Source: Chloroflexota bacterium (GTDB lineage Bacteria; Chloroflexota; Anaerolineae; JAAYEA01). Taken from it: 50,853 nt of DNA. The translations under genes and the position numbers were made by a program. The notes under the pieces are model-generated. The model did no database searches and had not been told where the DNA came from. It worked only from the letters and a program-made list of their open reading frames with translations. Shown here piece after piece: positions 31,577-39,190 of this stretch (positions within the stretch are counted from its first letter, which is position 1; every line of letters begins with the position of its first letter). Location: assembly GCA_019873665.1 (NCBI GenBank), contig JAIOAV010000009.1:4451-55303 (forward strand), in the 5' to 3' direction.

Positions 31577-33502
31577 ATGTCCGCGCCAGTATCGCGACTG
31601 GGAAGGAGGCTGCTCCTTCTCCCGCTGCTTTTGCTTGTCATTCTGATGTCGGCGCTTGCTCTGAGCAGTACGGTTGCGGCGCAAGAGCCGCTTGTGGACC
31701 TCTCCATCACAAAGAGGGCTGGCGAAGGTCAGGACCCCCTCATCGTCACGCCTGATAGCATCGTATCCTACACGCTGCTTTTCACCAACACTGGCGAGAT
31801 CACGGCGACGAATATCCTCGTTACCGACACGCTGCCGACTGATCTTGTCTTTGGCGGCGTCGTAACCTGCACGGTGGGCATTACTGGCCCAACGGTGAGC
31901 GGGCAGCAGTTGGTGTGGGCTTTGCCATCGCTGGACCCTTACGGCGTCGGCATGATCGTCTATACTGCCACCGTAACGCCCGGCGCGTATGGTTTGCTGG
32001 AAAACAGCGCCGTCATCACCAGCGCCGAAACAGACATAAACCTTGAGGACAATGCGGACAGCGCCGCGTTGTTCGTGGACTGCGCGGGGCTGGCACTGAC
32101 GCTGAGCCGTGGAGGAGCGTGTGGCGCGGCTGTCGCCGCACGACTCGCATTCACCGGCACAACCCCCTTTTCCTATACCATCTCGTGGGGTGATGGCGAC
32201 AGCCTGCTCTCGCTCTCCCGTTTGCCGGTGATCACCGCAACTCACGATTACGTTAGCTGTGGCCCGTTCATCGTTACCGCCATCGTCACCAGCGCCAACG
32301 GCTGTGTGCTGGTGGCACAGGAGGCGAGCCAGCCCACTGATCCACCCGTGGCTTCTCTGGCGATCTCTCAGAGCGACCCTTGCGGCGATGAGATCGCGCG
32401 GACCGTGGCGGTAACGGCCTGTCCGACGGTTACGTGGGCCATACGCTTCTCCGATGGCGGCGTGATCACCAGCGGCGATGAGAACGGGATGCCCTATGCG
32501 CTCGCGGATCCTGACTTTTGCGGCGTGCTCACTGCGACGCTGACAGTCACCGATGGCTATGGTTGCGTCGTTAGCGTTTCCAGCAATGCGCTGGATGTGA
32601 ACCAACCACCTGTCTGGGGCTATGCCACTGCCACTGACGGCGATCCGTTCGACCTATATCTGCGCGTGGACGCGATGGCCAACGACTGTGATGGCGATGT
32701 GATCACCTACACGATAAGCATCACTGGCCCTGGCGTCATCCTCCCCACGCTCACCATCACCAATCCGGCTGGCAGTGCTATTGGCGTGGACTGGCCAGTC
32801 GCGGCGTGGGGCATCTATACCGTTACATTCTCTGCCACCGATGCCGCGGGATGTGCGGCTGAGGATCAGACCCGCATCGTGCGGCTGGGGCCGACGGAGC
32901 CTTTGGCGGAAAAGCGCCACTATCACGACAATCTGTGCGCCGGGTGGGGCCAGCGGTACGACATCACGCTCTATAACACGACCGAGTACACGGCGACCGG
33001 CCTCATCCTATACGATGTGCTGCCGCCAGAAGTCCGCTTTGCTGACACGACCTTCCCCAATGGCGTCAATACGGGCGGCGAATACCTGTCGGCAGGGCAC
33101 CAGGTGCGCTGGATGGTGGGAGATGTCCCGCCAGGTGGGATCATCCGCCTGCATCTGCATGTTTATGTCCTGTCCGGGGTTCCGGCGGGTGTGGATATCG
33201 TCAACCGGTTGCTGCTGATTGGCCAAGGAGGTGGATTCCCGCTCTTCACCGACACGTTCCGGCTGTTGAGCTGCCCGACCTCGACGCCGACGCCATCCGC
33301 CACGCCGACGCGAACGCCCACGCCCACGCCGACGGCTACGGCTACATCGGAAGAGCCGACCCCAACGCCGACCGCCACGGTGGAGATCGGAACGCCGACG
33401 CCCACGCCAACCGCGACCATCGAGCCGGCATCCGGCGGGCTCGTCTATCTTCCATTGGTGTATCGCCGCGAGGGACCGCTGCCCTATAGTCCGTCCGAAT
33501 GA
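31577..33502 (+). CDS. secreted DUF11/PKD-like repeat surface protein
   Basis: A 641-residue exported protein. Signal peptide at residues about 12-40 (RRLLLLPLLLLVILMSALAL). Residues about 44-160 form a DUF11 domain (VDLSITKRAG, IVSYTLLFTNTG, VTDTLPTDLVF, LEDNADSA). Several PKD/Ig-like segments follow, then a second DUF11-like domain (YDITLYNTTEYTATGLILYD). Near the end is a Pro/Thr-rich low-complexity linker (PTPTPTATATSEEPTPTPTA) and a short hydrophobic tail VYLPLVYRR. Such tails after PT-linkers recur in Chloroflexota secreted proteins and may be a sorting or anchoring signal. GGGAGG before ATG 31577 decides the start. A strong hairpin at 33537 ends the unit. Confidence 0.88.
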   Translation: MSAPVSRLGRRLLLLPLLLLVILMSALALSSTVAAQEPLVDLSITKRAGEGQDPLIVTPDSIVSYTLLFTNTGEITATNILVTDTLPTDLVFGGVVTCTVGITGPTVSGQQLVWALPSLDPYGVGMIVYTATVTPGAYGLLENSAVITSAETDINLEDNADSAALFVDCAGLALTLSRGGACGAAVAARLAFTGTTPFSYTISWGDGDSLLSLSRLPVITATHDYVSCGPFIVTAIVTSANGCVLVAQEASQPTDPPVASLAISQSDPCGDEIARTVAVTACPTVTWAIRFSDGGVITSGDENGMPYALADPDFCGVLTATLTVTDGYGCVVSVSSNALDVNQPPVWGYATATDGDPFDLYLRVDAMANDCDGDVITYTISITGPGVILPTLTITNPAGSAIGVDWPVAAWGIYTVTFSATDAAGCAAEDQTRIVRLGPTEPLAEKRHYHDNLCAGWGQRYDITLYNTTEYTATGLILYDVLPPEVRFADTTFPNGVNTGGEYLSAGHQVRWMVGDVPPGGIIRLHLHVYVLSGVPAGVDIVNRLLLIGQGGGFPLFTDTFRLLSCPTSTPTPSATPTRTPTPTPTATATSEEPTPTPTATVEIGTPTPTPTATIEPASGGLVYLPLVYRREGPLPYSPSE

Positions 33503-33536
33503 CGAGAGACGCAGTCGGTTCGCGGTGACACAACAA

Positions 33537-33573
33537 GCCCCGTCAGGTTGGGGGACCTGACGGGGCCCCTTTC
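33537..33573 (+). terminator. terminator after the DUF11 gene
   Basis: Perfect 12 bp stem GCCCCGTCAGGT (33537-33548) and ACCTGACGGGGC (33555-33566), loop TGGGGG. The following CCCCTTTCTG is a weak T-tract. Confidence 0.8.
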
Positions 33574-33743
33574 TGTCCTAGACTCATCTATAAGATGGGT
33601 GCACAGGTCAGCGGGCACGGCCGAGCGCTTGTCACCTGAGCCTTTGTCTCCAACCGAATCCAAAGGGATATCAAATCTGGCCCGTCGTGAAGAGGGTCTC
33701 AGGCACGCTATAATCTCAAACGGGTGGAGTACTGGCCACCATC

Positions 33744-33794
33744 GAGTGGGCTCTCGCGGAAGGAGATGTAGATAAAATGCCCGGGAGCCCACTC
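33744..33794 (+). repeat. inverted repeat enclosing a ribosome site and ATG
   Basis: GAGTGGGCTC (33744-33753) and GAGCCCACTC (33785-33794) are exact inverted repeats. The 31-base loop contains AAGGAG (33760-33765) and ATG 33777. Confidence 0.6.
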
Positions 33795-33890
33795 AGACTG
33801 TGTTCGTCCTCTCGTTCCAGACCTCAGGTTTTCTACCCTGTCCCCACGAGCGCCTGTGGAACGCTCGCGATTACTTGGTGCATGTGGTAG
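33777..33890 (+). CDS. possible 37-residue small protein
   Basis: ATG 33777 with AAGGAG 11 bases upstream and TATAAT at 33709-33714, but no clear -35. The product starts MPGSPLRLCSSS, has three Cys and ends ITWCMW. No similarity recognised. It may equally be a non-coding transcript; the frame is short and composition is not strongly protein-like. Confidence 0.2.
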   Translation: MPGSPLRLCSSSRSRPQVFYPVPTSACGTLAITWCMW

Positions 33891-33893
33891 CAG

Positions 33894-33922
33894 TTGGCAA
33901 AAAGAGCAAATACTGCTATCAT
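33894..33922 (+). promoter_or_regulatory. promoter of URO-D B
   Basis: TTGGCA (33894-33899), 17 bp spacer, TATCAT (33917-33922) with TG one base before the -10 (extended -10). Leader about 35 bases. Confidence 0.72.
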
Positions 33923-33963
33923 GAACTACGGAATCTGATCAACATACGCCGCCAGGAGTCGCC

Positions 33964-35058
33964 ATGCTACGCCACCTGCCCGTGCAAAATCCACGCCCGG
34001 ATGCCGCAAGTTTCATCGCCGACCTGTTGGGAGAGAGCAACAGCGGACGTCCGCTGCTCGTAGAGTACATCGTGGACGAAATGGTCATGCGCCCGGTGGT
34101 AGCCGAACTGCTGGGCCGCACCTGGGTGCCCTATGGTGCGGACGCGGAAACGCAACGGCTCTGGCTGGATAACGTGATCGCCTTTTGGGCGCACATGGGC
34201 TATGACTTTGTCCGGTTAGAGCGTGGGCTGGGCTTTCCGGAGCGAAAGCTGCATGCCGCCGACACGGCGCCCGGCGCCACCGGGCAGCGTGGCTGGGCCG
34301 ACGAGCACCAAGGGACTATCGGCAGTTGGGATGATTTCGAGCGCTATCCGTGGCCAACCGTATCCGATGCAGATCTGTCGGCGCTGGAGTATGTCGCAGC
34401 CCACCTGCCCGACGGAATGGGACTGATCACCTCTCATGCGGGCGGCGTGTTCGAGCACCTATCGTGGATCATGTCGCTAGAGGGGTTGTCTTTTGCCCTG
34501 TACGAGCAACCCGATCTCGTGGCGGCGGTGGCACAGCGGCTGGGCGAGCTGATGACCGACTATTACCGGCGTCTTCTCGACCTGCCGAACGTGGTCGCTA
34601 TCTTTCCCGGCGATGACATGGGCTTTCGCTCGGCGACGTTGATCGCCCCGGACGCGCTGCGACGTCATGTTCTGCCCTGGCACCGGCGCTTTGCCGAAAT
34701 GGCGCACGCGCGTGGCCTTCCCTACTTTTTGCACTCGTGCGGCAACGTGGCCGCGCTCATGGAAGACCTGATCACGGATGTGCGGATAGATGGCAAGCAC
34801 TCGTTCGAGGACGCCATTATGCCCGCGGAGCGATTCCACGCGCTCTATGGTGACCGGATCGCCGTGCTGGGTGGCGTGGACTTGAACATCCTGGGAGGTG
34901 GGACACCGCAGGATGTGCGCCGCCGCACGAGGGAGCTGCTGCGCATCTGCGGGGCACGCGGTCGCTTTGCGGTGGGCTCGGGCAACTCGATTCCCAGCTA
35001 TGTGCCGCCGGCCAACTACCTGGCGATGATTGACGAGGCACTGGATCATCGGCCGTAG
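33964..35058 (+). CDS. URO-D domain protein B (MtaA-like HxCGN site)
   Basis: A 364-residue URO-D-like TIM barrel. The site that binds zinc in the MtaA/MtbA methyl-CoM methyltransferases (HxCG) is kept as LPYFLHSCGNVAALMEDL (about residues 254-271). The third ligand position, normally a Cys near the C-terminus, appears as GSGNSIPSYVP, with Ser in place of Cys. GVDLNIL and the SNSGRPLLVEY N-terminus are further landmarks. It is not HemE. Substrate unknown; a methyl transfer or decarboxylation role is family-level inference. ATG 33964 follows CAGGAG. Of the five paralogues here it is the closest to characterised methyltransferases. Confidence 0.87.
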   Translation: MLRHLPVQNPRPDAASFIADLLGESNSGRPLLVEYIVDEMVMRPVVAELLGRTWVPYGADAETQRLWLDNVIAFWAHMGYDFVRLERGLGFPERKLHAADTAPGATGQRGWADEHQGTIGSWDDFERYPWPTVSDADLSALEYVAAHLPDGMGLITSHAGGVFEHLSWIMSLEGLSFALYEQPDLVAAVAQRLGELMTDYYRRLLDLPNVVAIFPGDDMGFRSATLIAPDALRRHVLPWHRRFAEMAHARGLPYFLHSCGNVAALMEDLITDVRIDGKHSFEDAIMPAERFHALYGDRIAVLGGVDLNILGGGTPQDVRRRTRELLRICGARGRFAVGSGNSIPSYVPPANYLAMIDEALDHRP

Positions 35059-35119
35059 CGGGAGGGCCGCTGCGCCGCGGCGCGTTCGCAGTGGCTTGGT
35101 GATGAAGCAGGAGGTGAAG

Positions 35120-35425
35120 ATGACTAATCACTTTTTCAAGATCGAGAACCGCGCCGGGGAGGCGTTGACTGTCAACGGCACGGTGATCACGCCCTATGTG
35201 CGCTCGCTGCAGGTCCGCCTGCCGGGCGGCCATGGCGGCCTGGTATGGAGCGTGCCGGTCGCGGTTCGCGTCGGTCGCCCCTCGGGTGCGGCAGCGACGC
35301 TGCCGGTGCGTGATGTCACGCGGCAGGTGCAGATCGGCCTGCTGGCTATTAGCTTGATGACCTCTTTGGCGGTTGGCGCCGTCTGGCTGGTGCTGCGCCT
35401 GTTCGTCCGCCGGGGCAGTTCTTGA
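35120..35425 (+). CDS. small one-pass membrane protein
   Basis: A 101-residue protein: a soluble N-terminal part (residues 1-70, strand-rich, ITPYVRSLQVRLPGG) and one hydrophobic helix (IGLLAISLMTSLAVGAVWLV, about 74-93) with a short Arg-rich cytoplasmic end (RLFVRRGSS). No family recognised. The start is ATG 35120, five bases after AGGAGG; ATG 35102 would place that site inside the gene. It lies 37 bp before the GerW-like gene and probably works with it. Confidence 0.75.
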   Translation: MTNHFFKIENRAGEALTVNGTVITPYVRSLQVRLPGGHGGLVWSVPVAVRVGRPSGAAATLPVRDVTRQVQIGLLAISLMTSLAVGAVWLVLRLFVRRGSS

Positions 35426-35462
35426 TGGAAGCGAGTGGATACCGAGTATAGGAGATGAGGGC

Positions 35463-35945
35463 ATGACAGAAGAAATGGGAAATCTGGAGATGCCTCGCGA
35501 CAAGGAAATCGAGATCCCGGACGAGATCAGCAGCGCGGAGGAAGCGATGGCGGCCGTCGAGGAGACGATGGCCAGTCTGCTGGATGTGGCCAGCGTGGAT
35601 CGGGTCTATGGCGCGCCAGTCCGACACGGAGACACGGTCGTTATCCCCACGGCGGAATTGTTGGCGGTGGGCGGGTTTGGCGTTGGCTACGGTTATGGTT
35701 CCGGTCCGGCACGCCAGGAGGGGAATAGCGAGGCTGCGTCGACGGGTGAGAGCCACGGCGGCGGCGCGGGCGGTGGTGGCGGCGGGAGGGTGTTTGCGCG
35801 GCCGGTCGCAGTCATCGCCGTTTCGCCCGAGGGCAATGTGCGCATCGAACCGGTGGCGGACGCCACCAAGATTGCGCTGGCCGCAATCACCGCTGGCGGA
35901 TTCATGATAGCGACCCTCCTCAGTCTGTTCAAGTACAAGAAGTAG
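35463..35945 (+). CDS. GerW/YtfJ family protein
   Basis: A 160-residue protein resembling the spore-associated YtfJ/GerW family (PF09579). Core pattern: YGAPVRHGDTVVIPTAELLAVGGFGVGYG (split: HGDTVVIPTAE, then GFGVGYGYGSG), a glycine-rich loop (GGGAGGGGGGR) and VAVIAVSPEGNVRIEPV. An acidic N-terminal region (EIPDEISSAEEAM) precedes and a hydrophobic segment (ITAGGFMIATLLSLF) ends the chain, suggesting membrane contact. Family members also occur in non-sporulating bacteria, where role is unknown. ATG 35463 has GGAGATGAGGG upstream. Confidence 0.82.
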   Translation: MTEEMGNLEMPRDKEIEIPDEISSAEEAMAAVEETMASLLDVASVDRVYGAPVRHGDTVVIPTAELLAVGGFGVGYGYGSGPARQEGNSEAASTGESHGGGAGGGGGGRVFARPVAVIAVSPEGNVRIEPVADATKIALAAITAGGFMIATLLSLFKYKK

Positions 35946-36003
35946 CAGCGGCAAGTCAGTTGGAAGCGGATTCTCACCTGCCAACCGGAGAGGAGCGAGT
36001 CGC

Positions 36004-36765
36004 ATGGCAGCGAGCCGGCATGCATCGCGAGCCAGACGCCCTGTGCCGGGCGACGCCTATGGGCTGGAGCTGTTGGATTGCTACGAGGGGCGGGGCCGGT
36101 ACGAGGTCGTGGAGCGCGACGATGGCTACATTGATACGGGCGGCGACGTGCTCTTTTACTTTGGCACGTTCCCCGCATGGCCGGCGCACGTGCAGGAAGC
36201 GCTGCGCGCAGCGCACGGGCGGGTGCTGGATATCGGCTGCGGCGCGGGCCGTCACGCGCTCTATTGCCAGGAGAATGGACTGCCGGTCGTGGGGATTGAT
36301 AACTCCCCTCTTGCGGTCGAGGTGTGCCGCCGCCGTGGCGTGCAGGATGTGCGTTGCATGTCCATCACCCAGCTCTCGCGGCGGTTGGGCGTGTTTGACA
36401 CCATCCTGATGTTGGGCAACAACTTCGGGTTGTTTGGCGGCTATCGCCGCGCCAAGTGGCTCTTGCGGCGTTTTGGCGGCATGACCAGCGACGGCGCGAT
36501 ACTCATCGCGGAAACGATGGATCCATACCAGACCGATAACCCCGATCATCTGGCGTATCACGAGCTAAACCGGCGGCGTGGGCGCATGTCCGGGCAGGTG
36601 CGCATCCGCATCCGCACACGCGCCGTGACCACTGCCTGGTTTGACTATCTCTTTGTGTCGCGGCCAGAGATGGAAGATATCGTGGCAGGGACTGGTTGGC
36701 GAGTGCAGCGGTATCTGAACTCGTCCGGCCCCGGCTATGTGGCGCTCCTCGAGAAAGACGGGTAA
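36004..36765 (+). CDS. class I SAM-dependent methyltransferase
   Basis: A 253-residue methyltransferase. SAM motif I is VLDIGCGAGRHALYC (about residues 74-88), the acidic residue after strand 2 is in PVVGIDNSPLAV, and motif IV-like FDTILMLGNNFGLFGG follows. C-terminal substrate region FVSRPEMEDIVAGTGW. Small-molecule substrate probable but not identifiable. ATG 36004 follows GAGAGGAG by eight bases. The glycosidase gene starts 12 bp after its stop, so the two are one operon. Confidence 0.88.
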   Translation: MAASRHASRARRPVPGDAYGLELLDCYEGRGRYEVVERDDGYIDTGGDVLFYFGTFPAWPAHVQEALRAAHGRVLDIGCGAGRHALYCQENGLPVVGIDNSPLAVEVCRRRGVQDVRCMSITQLSRRLGVFDTILMLGNNFGLFGGYRRAKWLLRRFGGMTSDGAILIAETMDPYQTDNPDHLAYHELNRRRGRMSGQVRIRIRTRAVTTAWFDYLFVSRPEMEDIVAGTGWRVQRYLNSSGPGYVALLEKDG

Positions 36766-36777
36766 AGGAGGAAGGGG

Positions 36778-37980
36778 ATGTGGGATGCACTGAAGGCGGA
36801 AGCGGCGCGGTTGGGCAAGCCGCGCTGGCGGCCGATGTTTTCGTACGTCGCCGCGCTGCATGAGCGCAGCACCCATCCGCCGCGCCCGCCCTTTCCCCAT
36901 CCCTGGGAGGAGATCGGCCCCGGCTATTGCTATGGACCCGCCTTTGGCCACTGGGATCTGATCCACCAGGTTCTGGACACGCTTCCTACGGCACCAGAGC
37001 ACGCTCGCCAGCAGATCCTCAACGACCTCGCGGCACAGGAGCCAGATGGCCTTGTGCCGGGCTCTATCTACCTGCGCGAAGGGACGCCGCGCTGGAGCAA
37101 GACCACTGGACATCCGCCCGTGTGGCCTGTAGCCGTTCAGGACTATGTTGACCAGACCGGCGACACGTCGCTGCTCGCGGCGTGTTACGAGCCACTCTTG
37201 CGGCAAATCGCTTGGTTCGAGGCGAATCGCAAGGCCGAGGGGCGGGGTTTCTTTTACACAGATATTCTGAATCACAGTTGGGAAAGCGGCGTGGACGAGG
37301 GGGTGCGCTTCCTGGAGATCGCCACTGGCCCCCGCGCCTGTGTGGATGCAACCGCACACGTCTATGGGCTATATGAACACGGCGCGTGTTGGGCGCGCCT
37401 GCTGGGACATGATGGCAACAAGCTGCAGGCGCGGGCGGATGAGTTGCGCGCCTTTATGCAAGAGACGCTCTTCGATTCCGAGACCGGCTTCTTCCACGAC
37501 ATCTGGGCCGTCGGCCAGCCGGAGCGACGGCGGATGGCCTTTGAGGGGATCTTCCCACTGGTGATGGGTGCGGCCACGCCGGCGCAGGCGCAACGCGTTA
37601 TTGACGAAAATCTGCTCAACCCGGAGCGGTTCTTCACACCGCATCCGATCTCGACGGTGGGCGTGCGAGACCCGCACTTTGAGCTGCGCATGTGGCGCGG
37701 GCCGGCGTGGAACAGCATGACGCTTTGGGCAGCCAGGGGCTGCGCCCGCTATGGCCGCGCTGACGCGGCCCGGGCGTTGCTGGAGGCAGCGCTGGACGAT
37801 TCCGCCGCGCAGTTCGCGCGCACGGGCACGATCTGGGAGTTCTATCATCCGCTAGGTGGGTACCCCGAAAGCGTGCAGCGCAAGCCACACACCGCGTATA
37901 ACCAGCCGTGTCGCGACTATCTGGGGCATAATCCTTTGCTGGCGATGGCCCGTCTCTGGGAGCAGACGGTCGGCCCGTAG
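36778..37980 (+). CDS. GH63-like (alpha/alpha)6 glycoside hydrolase
   Basis: A 400-residue helical-toroid glycosidase. The blocks HSWESGVDEGVRF, MWRGPAWNSMTLW and IWEFYHPLGG match the substrate pocket of GH63 and trehalase-like enzymes, including mannosylglycerate/glucosylglycerate hydrolases; the Asp of ESGVDEG and the Glu of WEFYHP are in the places expected for catalytic acids. Shorter than eukaryotic processing glucosidases, similar in size to bacterial small-substrate members. No signal peptide. ATG 36778 follows AAAGGAGG. The paired methyltransferase upstream could suggest a methylated substrate, as in methylglucose compounds; this is inference. Confidence 0.8.
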   Translation: MWDALKAEAARLGKPRWRPMFSYVAALHERSTHPPRPPFPHPWEEIGPGYCYGPAFGHWDLIHQVLDTLPTAPEHARQQILNDLAAQEPDGLVPGSIYLREGTPRWSKTTGHPPVWPVAVQDYVDQTGDTSLLAACYEPLLRQIAWFEANRKAEGRGFFYTDILNHSWESGVDEGVRFLEIATGPRACVDATAHVYGLYEHGACWARLLGHDGNKLQARADELRAFMQETLFDSETGFFHDIWAVGQPERRRMAFEGIFPLVMGAATPAQAQRVIDENLLNPERFFTPHPISTVGVRDPHFELRMWRGPAWNSMTLWAARGCARYGRADAARALLEAALDDSAAQFARTGTIWEFYHPLGGYPESVQRKPHTAYNQPCRDYLGHNPLLAMARLWEQTVGP

Positions 37981-38089
37981 CGGGTGGGTAAGAACAAGCG
38001 GTCAGGATGTGGCACGCCGCATCGGGAGATCGCGCTCTCTGCGGCGCGGTGATGGTCTGTGTAGATCAGTTCTTGAGGTGAGGCGAGAG

Positions 38090-39004
38090 ATGCCTGGGGA
38101 TCAAAGCCTGATCTGCGCGATCTGCGGTGGACGGATGGATGTAGACGGCAGGCCAGAGAGGATGGCCTGCCCTTGGTGCGGGGTGCGGTATATCGTCCGC
38201 TTCGCGCCAGGCGGGCGGGCTGCCGCTACTCTCGACTGGGATGCCCTGACCGCGAGCGGCGAGCAAGAGCGTCTGGAAGTGCTGCGTAACCGCGAGCAAC
38301 TCCTGCTGAACAAGCAGACGCAATGTGAGCAGGAGCGAGCCCGCGAGCTGGACGAGCTTGCCAGCGAGCGCGAGCGGATTGAACGCCAGGTGGATCGGCG
38401 CAGCTACTTTCCTGCCTGGAGCAGACAGGCAGTGTGGCTGTTGCTGCTGATTATCCTCGCTTTGACAGTGGCCGCCATCCTGCAAGGGAGCTGTGCCCTC
38501 TGGCCTGTAGTGCTCGGCGCGGCGCTTGCCTTCTTTGCGATCAGCTATGTGTGGAACGCGCGGAGCCAGCAGCGTCGCGAGATGCGCAAGGCAAACATCC
38601 GCAAGTGGTACCAACTTCGTGCGCAACAGATCGCCTCGCGCCGTGACGAGCAGCTGAACGATCTTGCGCGACGGTTAGGCCGCCTCCGGCGGGGCATGGC
38701 CGATGCCACGCTCAATCTCGAGATGATCCTTGCAGAGCCATCACTCCCCTCCAGGCGCAGCGAGCCAATCTTCGCCGTGGAGCTGGACGACGCGGGGCCA
38801 CAGCCGGCGCAGATCGCCGCCTGGCTAAGGGCACACTGCGCAGCGGAGGTGGCAGAATCCGCAGAGATCGTGGCCGGTCCCCTACTAAGTCACTGGGATT
38901 ACGAGGCCGCCAAGCGCGCCGTGCTCGAGCTGCAAGCGCTGGGCGCGACCGCGCACGTGACCATCGAAGAGGGCGAGCGAGCTTCTGATGGAAAAGCCAA
39001 CTAG
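38090..39004 (+). CDS. zinc-ribbon, coiled-coil membrane protein with L7/L12-like C-terminal domain
   Basis: A 304-residue protein of unusual architecture. Residues 9-29 form a zinc ribbon (CAICGG ... CPWCG). Residues about 60-105 are a charged coiled coil (REQLLLNKQTQCEQERAREL). Two hydrophobic helices follow (WLLLLIILALTVAAIL and WPVVLGAALAFFAISYV), then a second basic helix region to about 220. The end (FAVELDD ... YEAAKRAVLELQALGATAHV) resembles the C-terminal domain of ribosomal protein L7/L12. Function unknown; a membrane-associated adaptor is possible. ATG 38090 has GAGGTGAGG upstream; upstream in-frame sequence overlaps the glycosidase gene and is rejected. Confidence 0.75.
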   Translation: MPGDQSLICAICGGRMDVDGRPERMACPWCGVRYIVRFAPGGRAAATLDWDALTASGEQERLEVLRNREQLLLNKQTQCEQERARELDELASERERIERQVDRRSYFPAWSRQAVWLLLLIILALTVAAILQGSCALWPVVLGAALAFFAISYVWNARSQQRREMRKANIRKWYQLRAQQIASRRDEQLNDLARRLGRLRRGMADATLNLEMILAEPSLPSRRSEPIFAVELDDAGPQPAQIAAWLRAHCAAEVAESAEIVAGPLLSHWDYEAAKRAVLELQALGATAHVTIEEGERASDGKAN

Positions 39005-39036
39005 ATTGGATGATTGTGCACAGCCTGGGCCATTGT

Positions 39037-39137
39037 GTCATTGCGAGAGAGCCGAGCGACCGAAACAATCCCCGAGCAGCCACGTGGGGGTCGCTCCGCC
39101 GCTACGCGGCTCGCAATGACGGACCGGGTTGTGCAAC
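39037..39137. repeat. dispersed palindromic repeat, copy 2
   Basis: GTCATTGCGAG (39037-39047) and exact inverse CTCGCAATGAC (39110-39120), with inner GAGCGACC/GGTCGCTC pairing and AACAATCCCC like copy 1. The flank CGGGTTGTGCAAC (39125-39137) matches the inverted flank of copy 1 at 18131-18143. It sits between two convergent genes and may act as a bidirectional terminator. Confidence 0.75.
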
Positions 39138-39190
39138 TTCTATTCATCTCTTCTATGAGATCTCCCAGATCCAGGAAGCCTCCCCGCGAG

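Larger units (their letters stand above)
33503..33963. other. 461 bp intergenic region before URO-D B
   Basis: Holds the terminator at 33537-33573, an isolated TATAAT at 33709-33714, an inverted repeat enclosing a ribosome site and ATG (33744-33794) with a 37-codon frame, and the URO-D B promoter at 33894-33922. Nothing else is recognisable. Confidence 0.6.

Noticed and set aside
33163-33420. 85-codon frame rich in Val-Gly
   Set aside because: Artefact of the Pro/Thr low-complexity coding repeat on the other strand.
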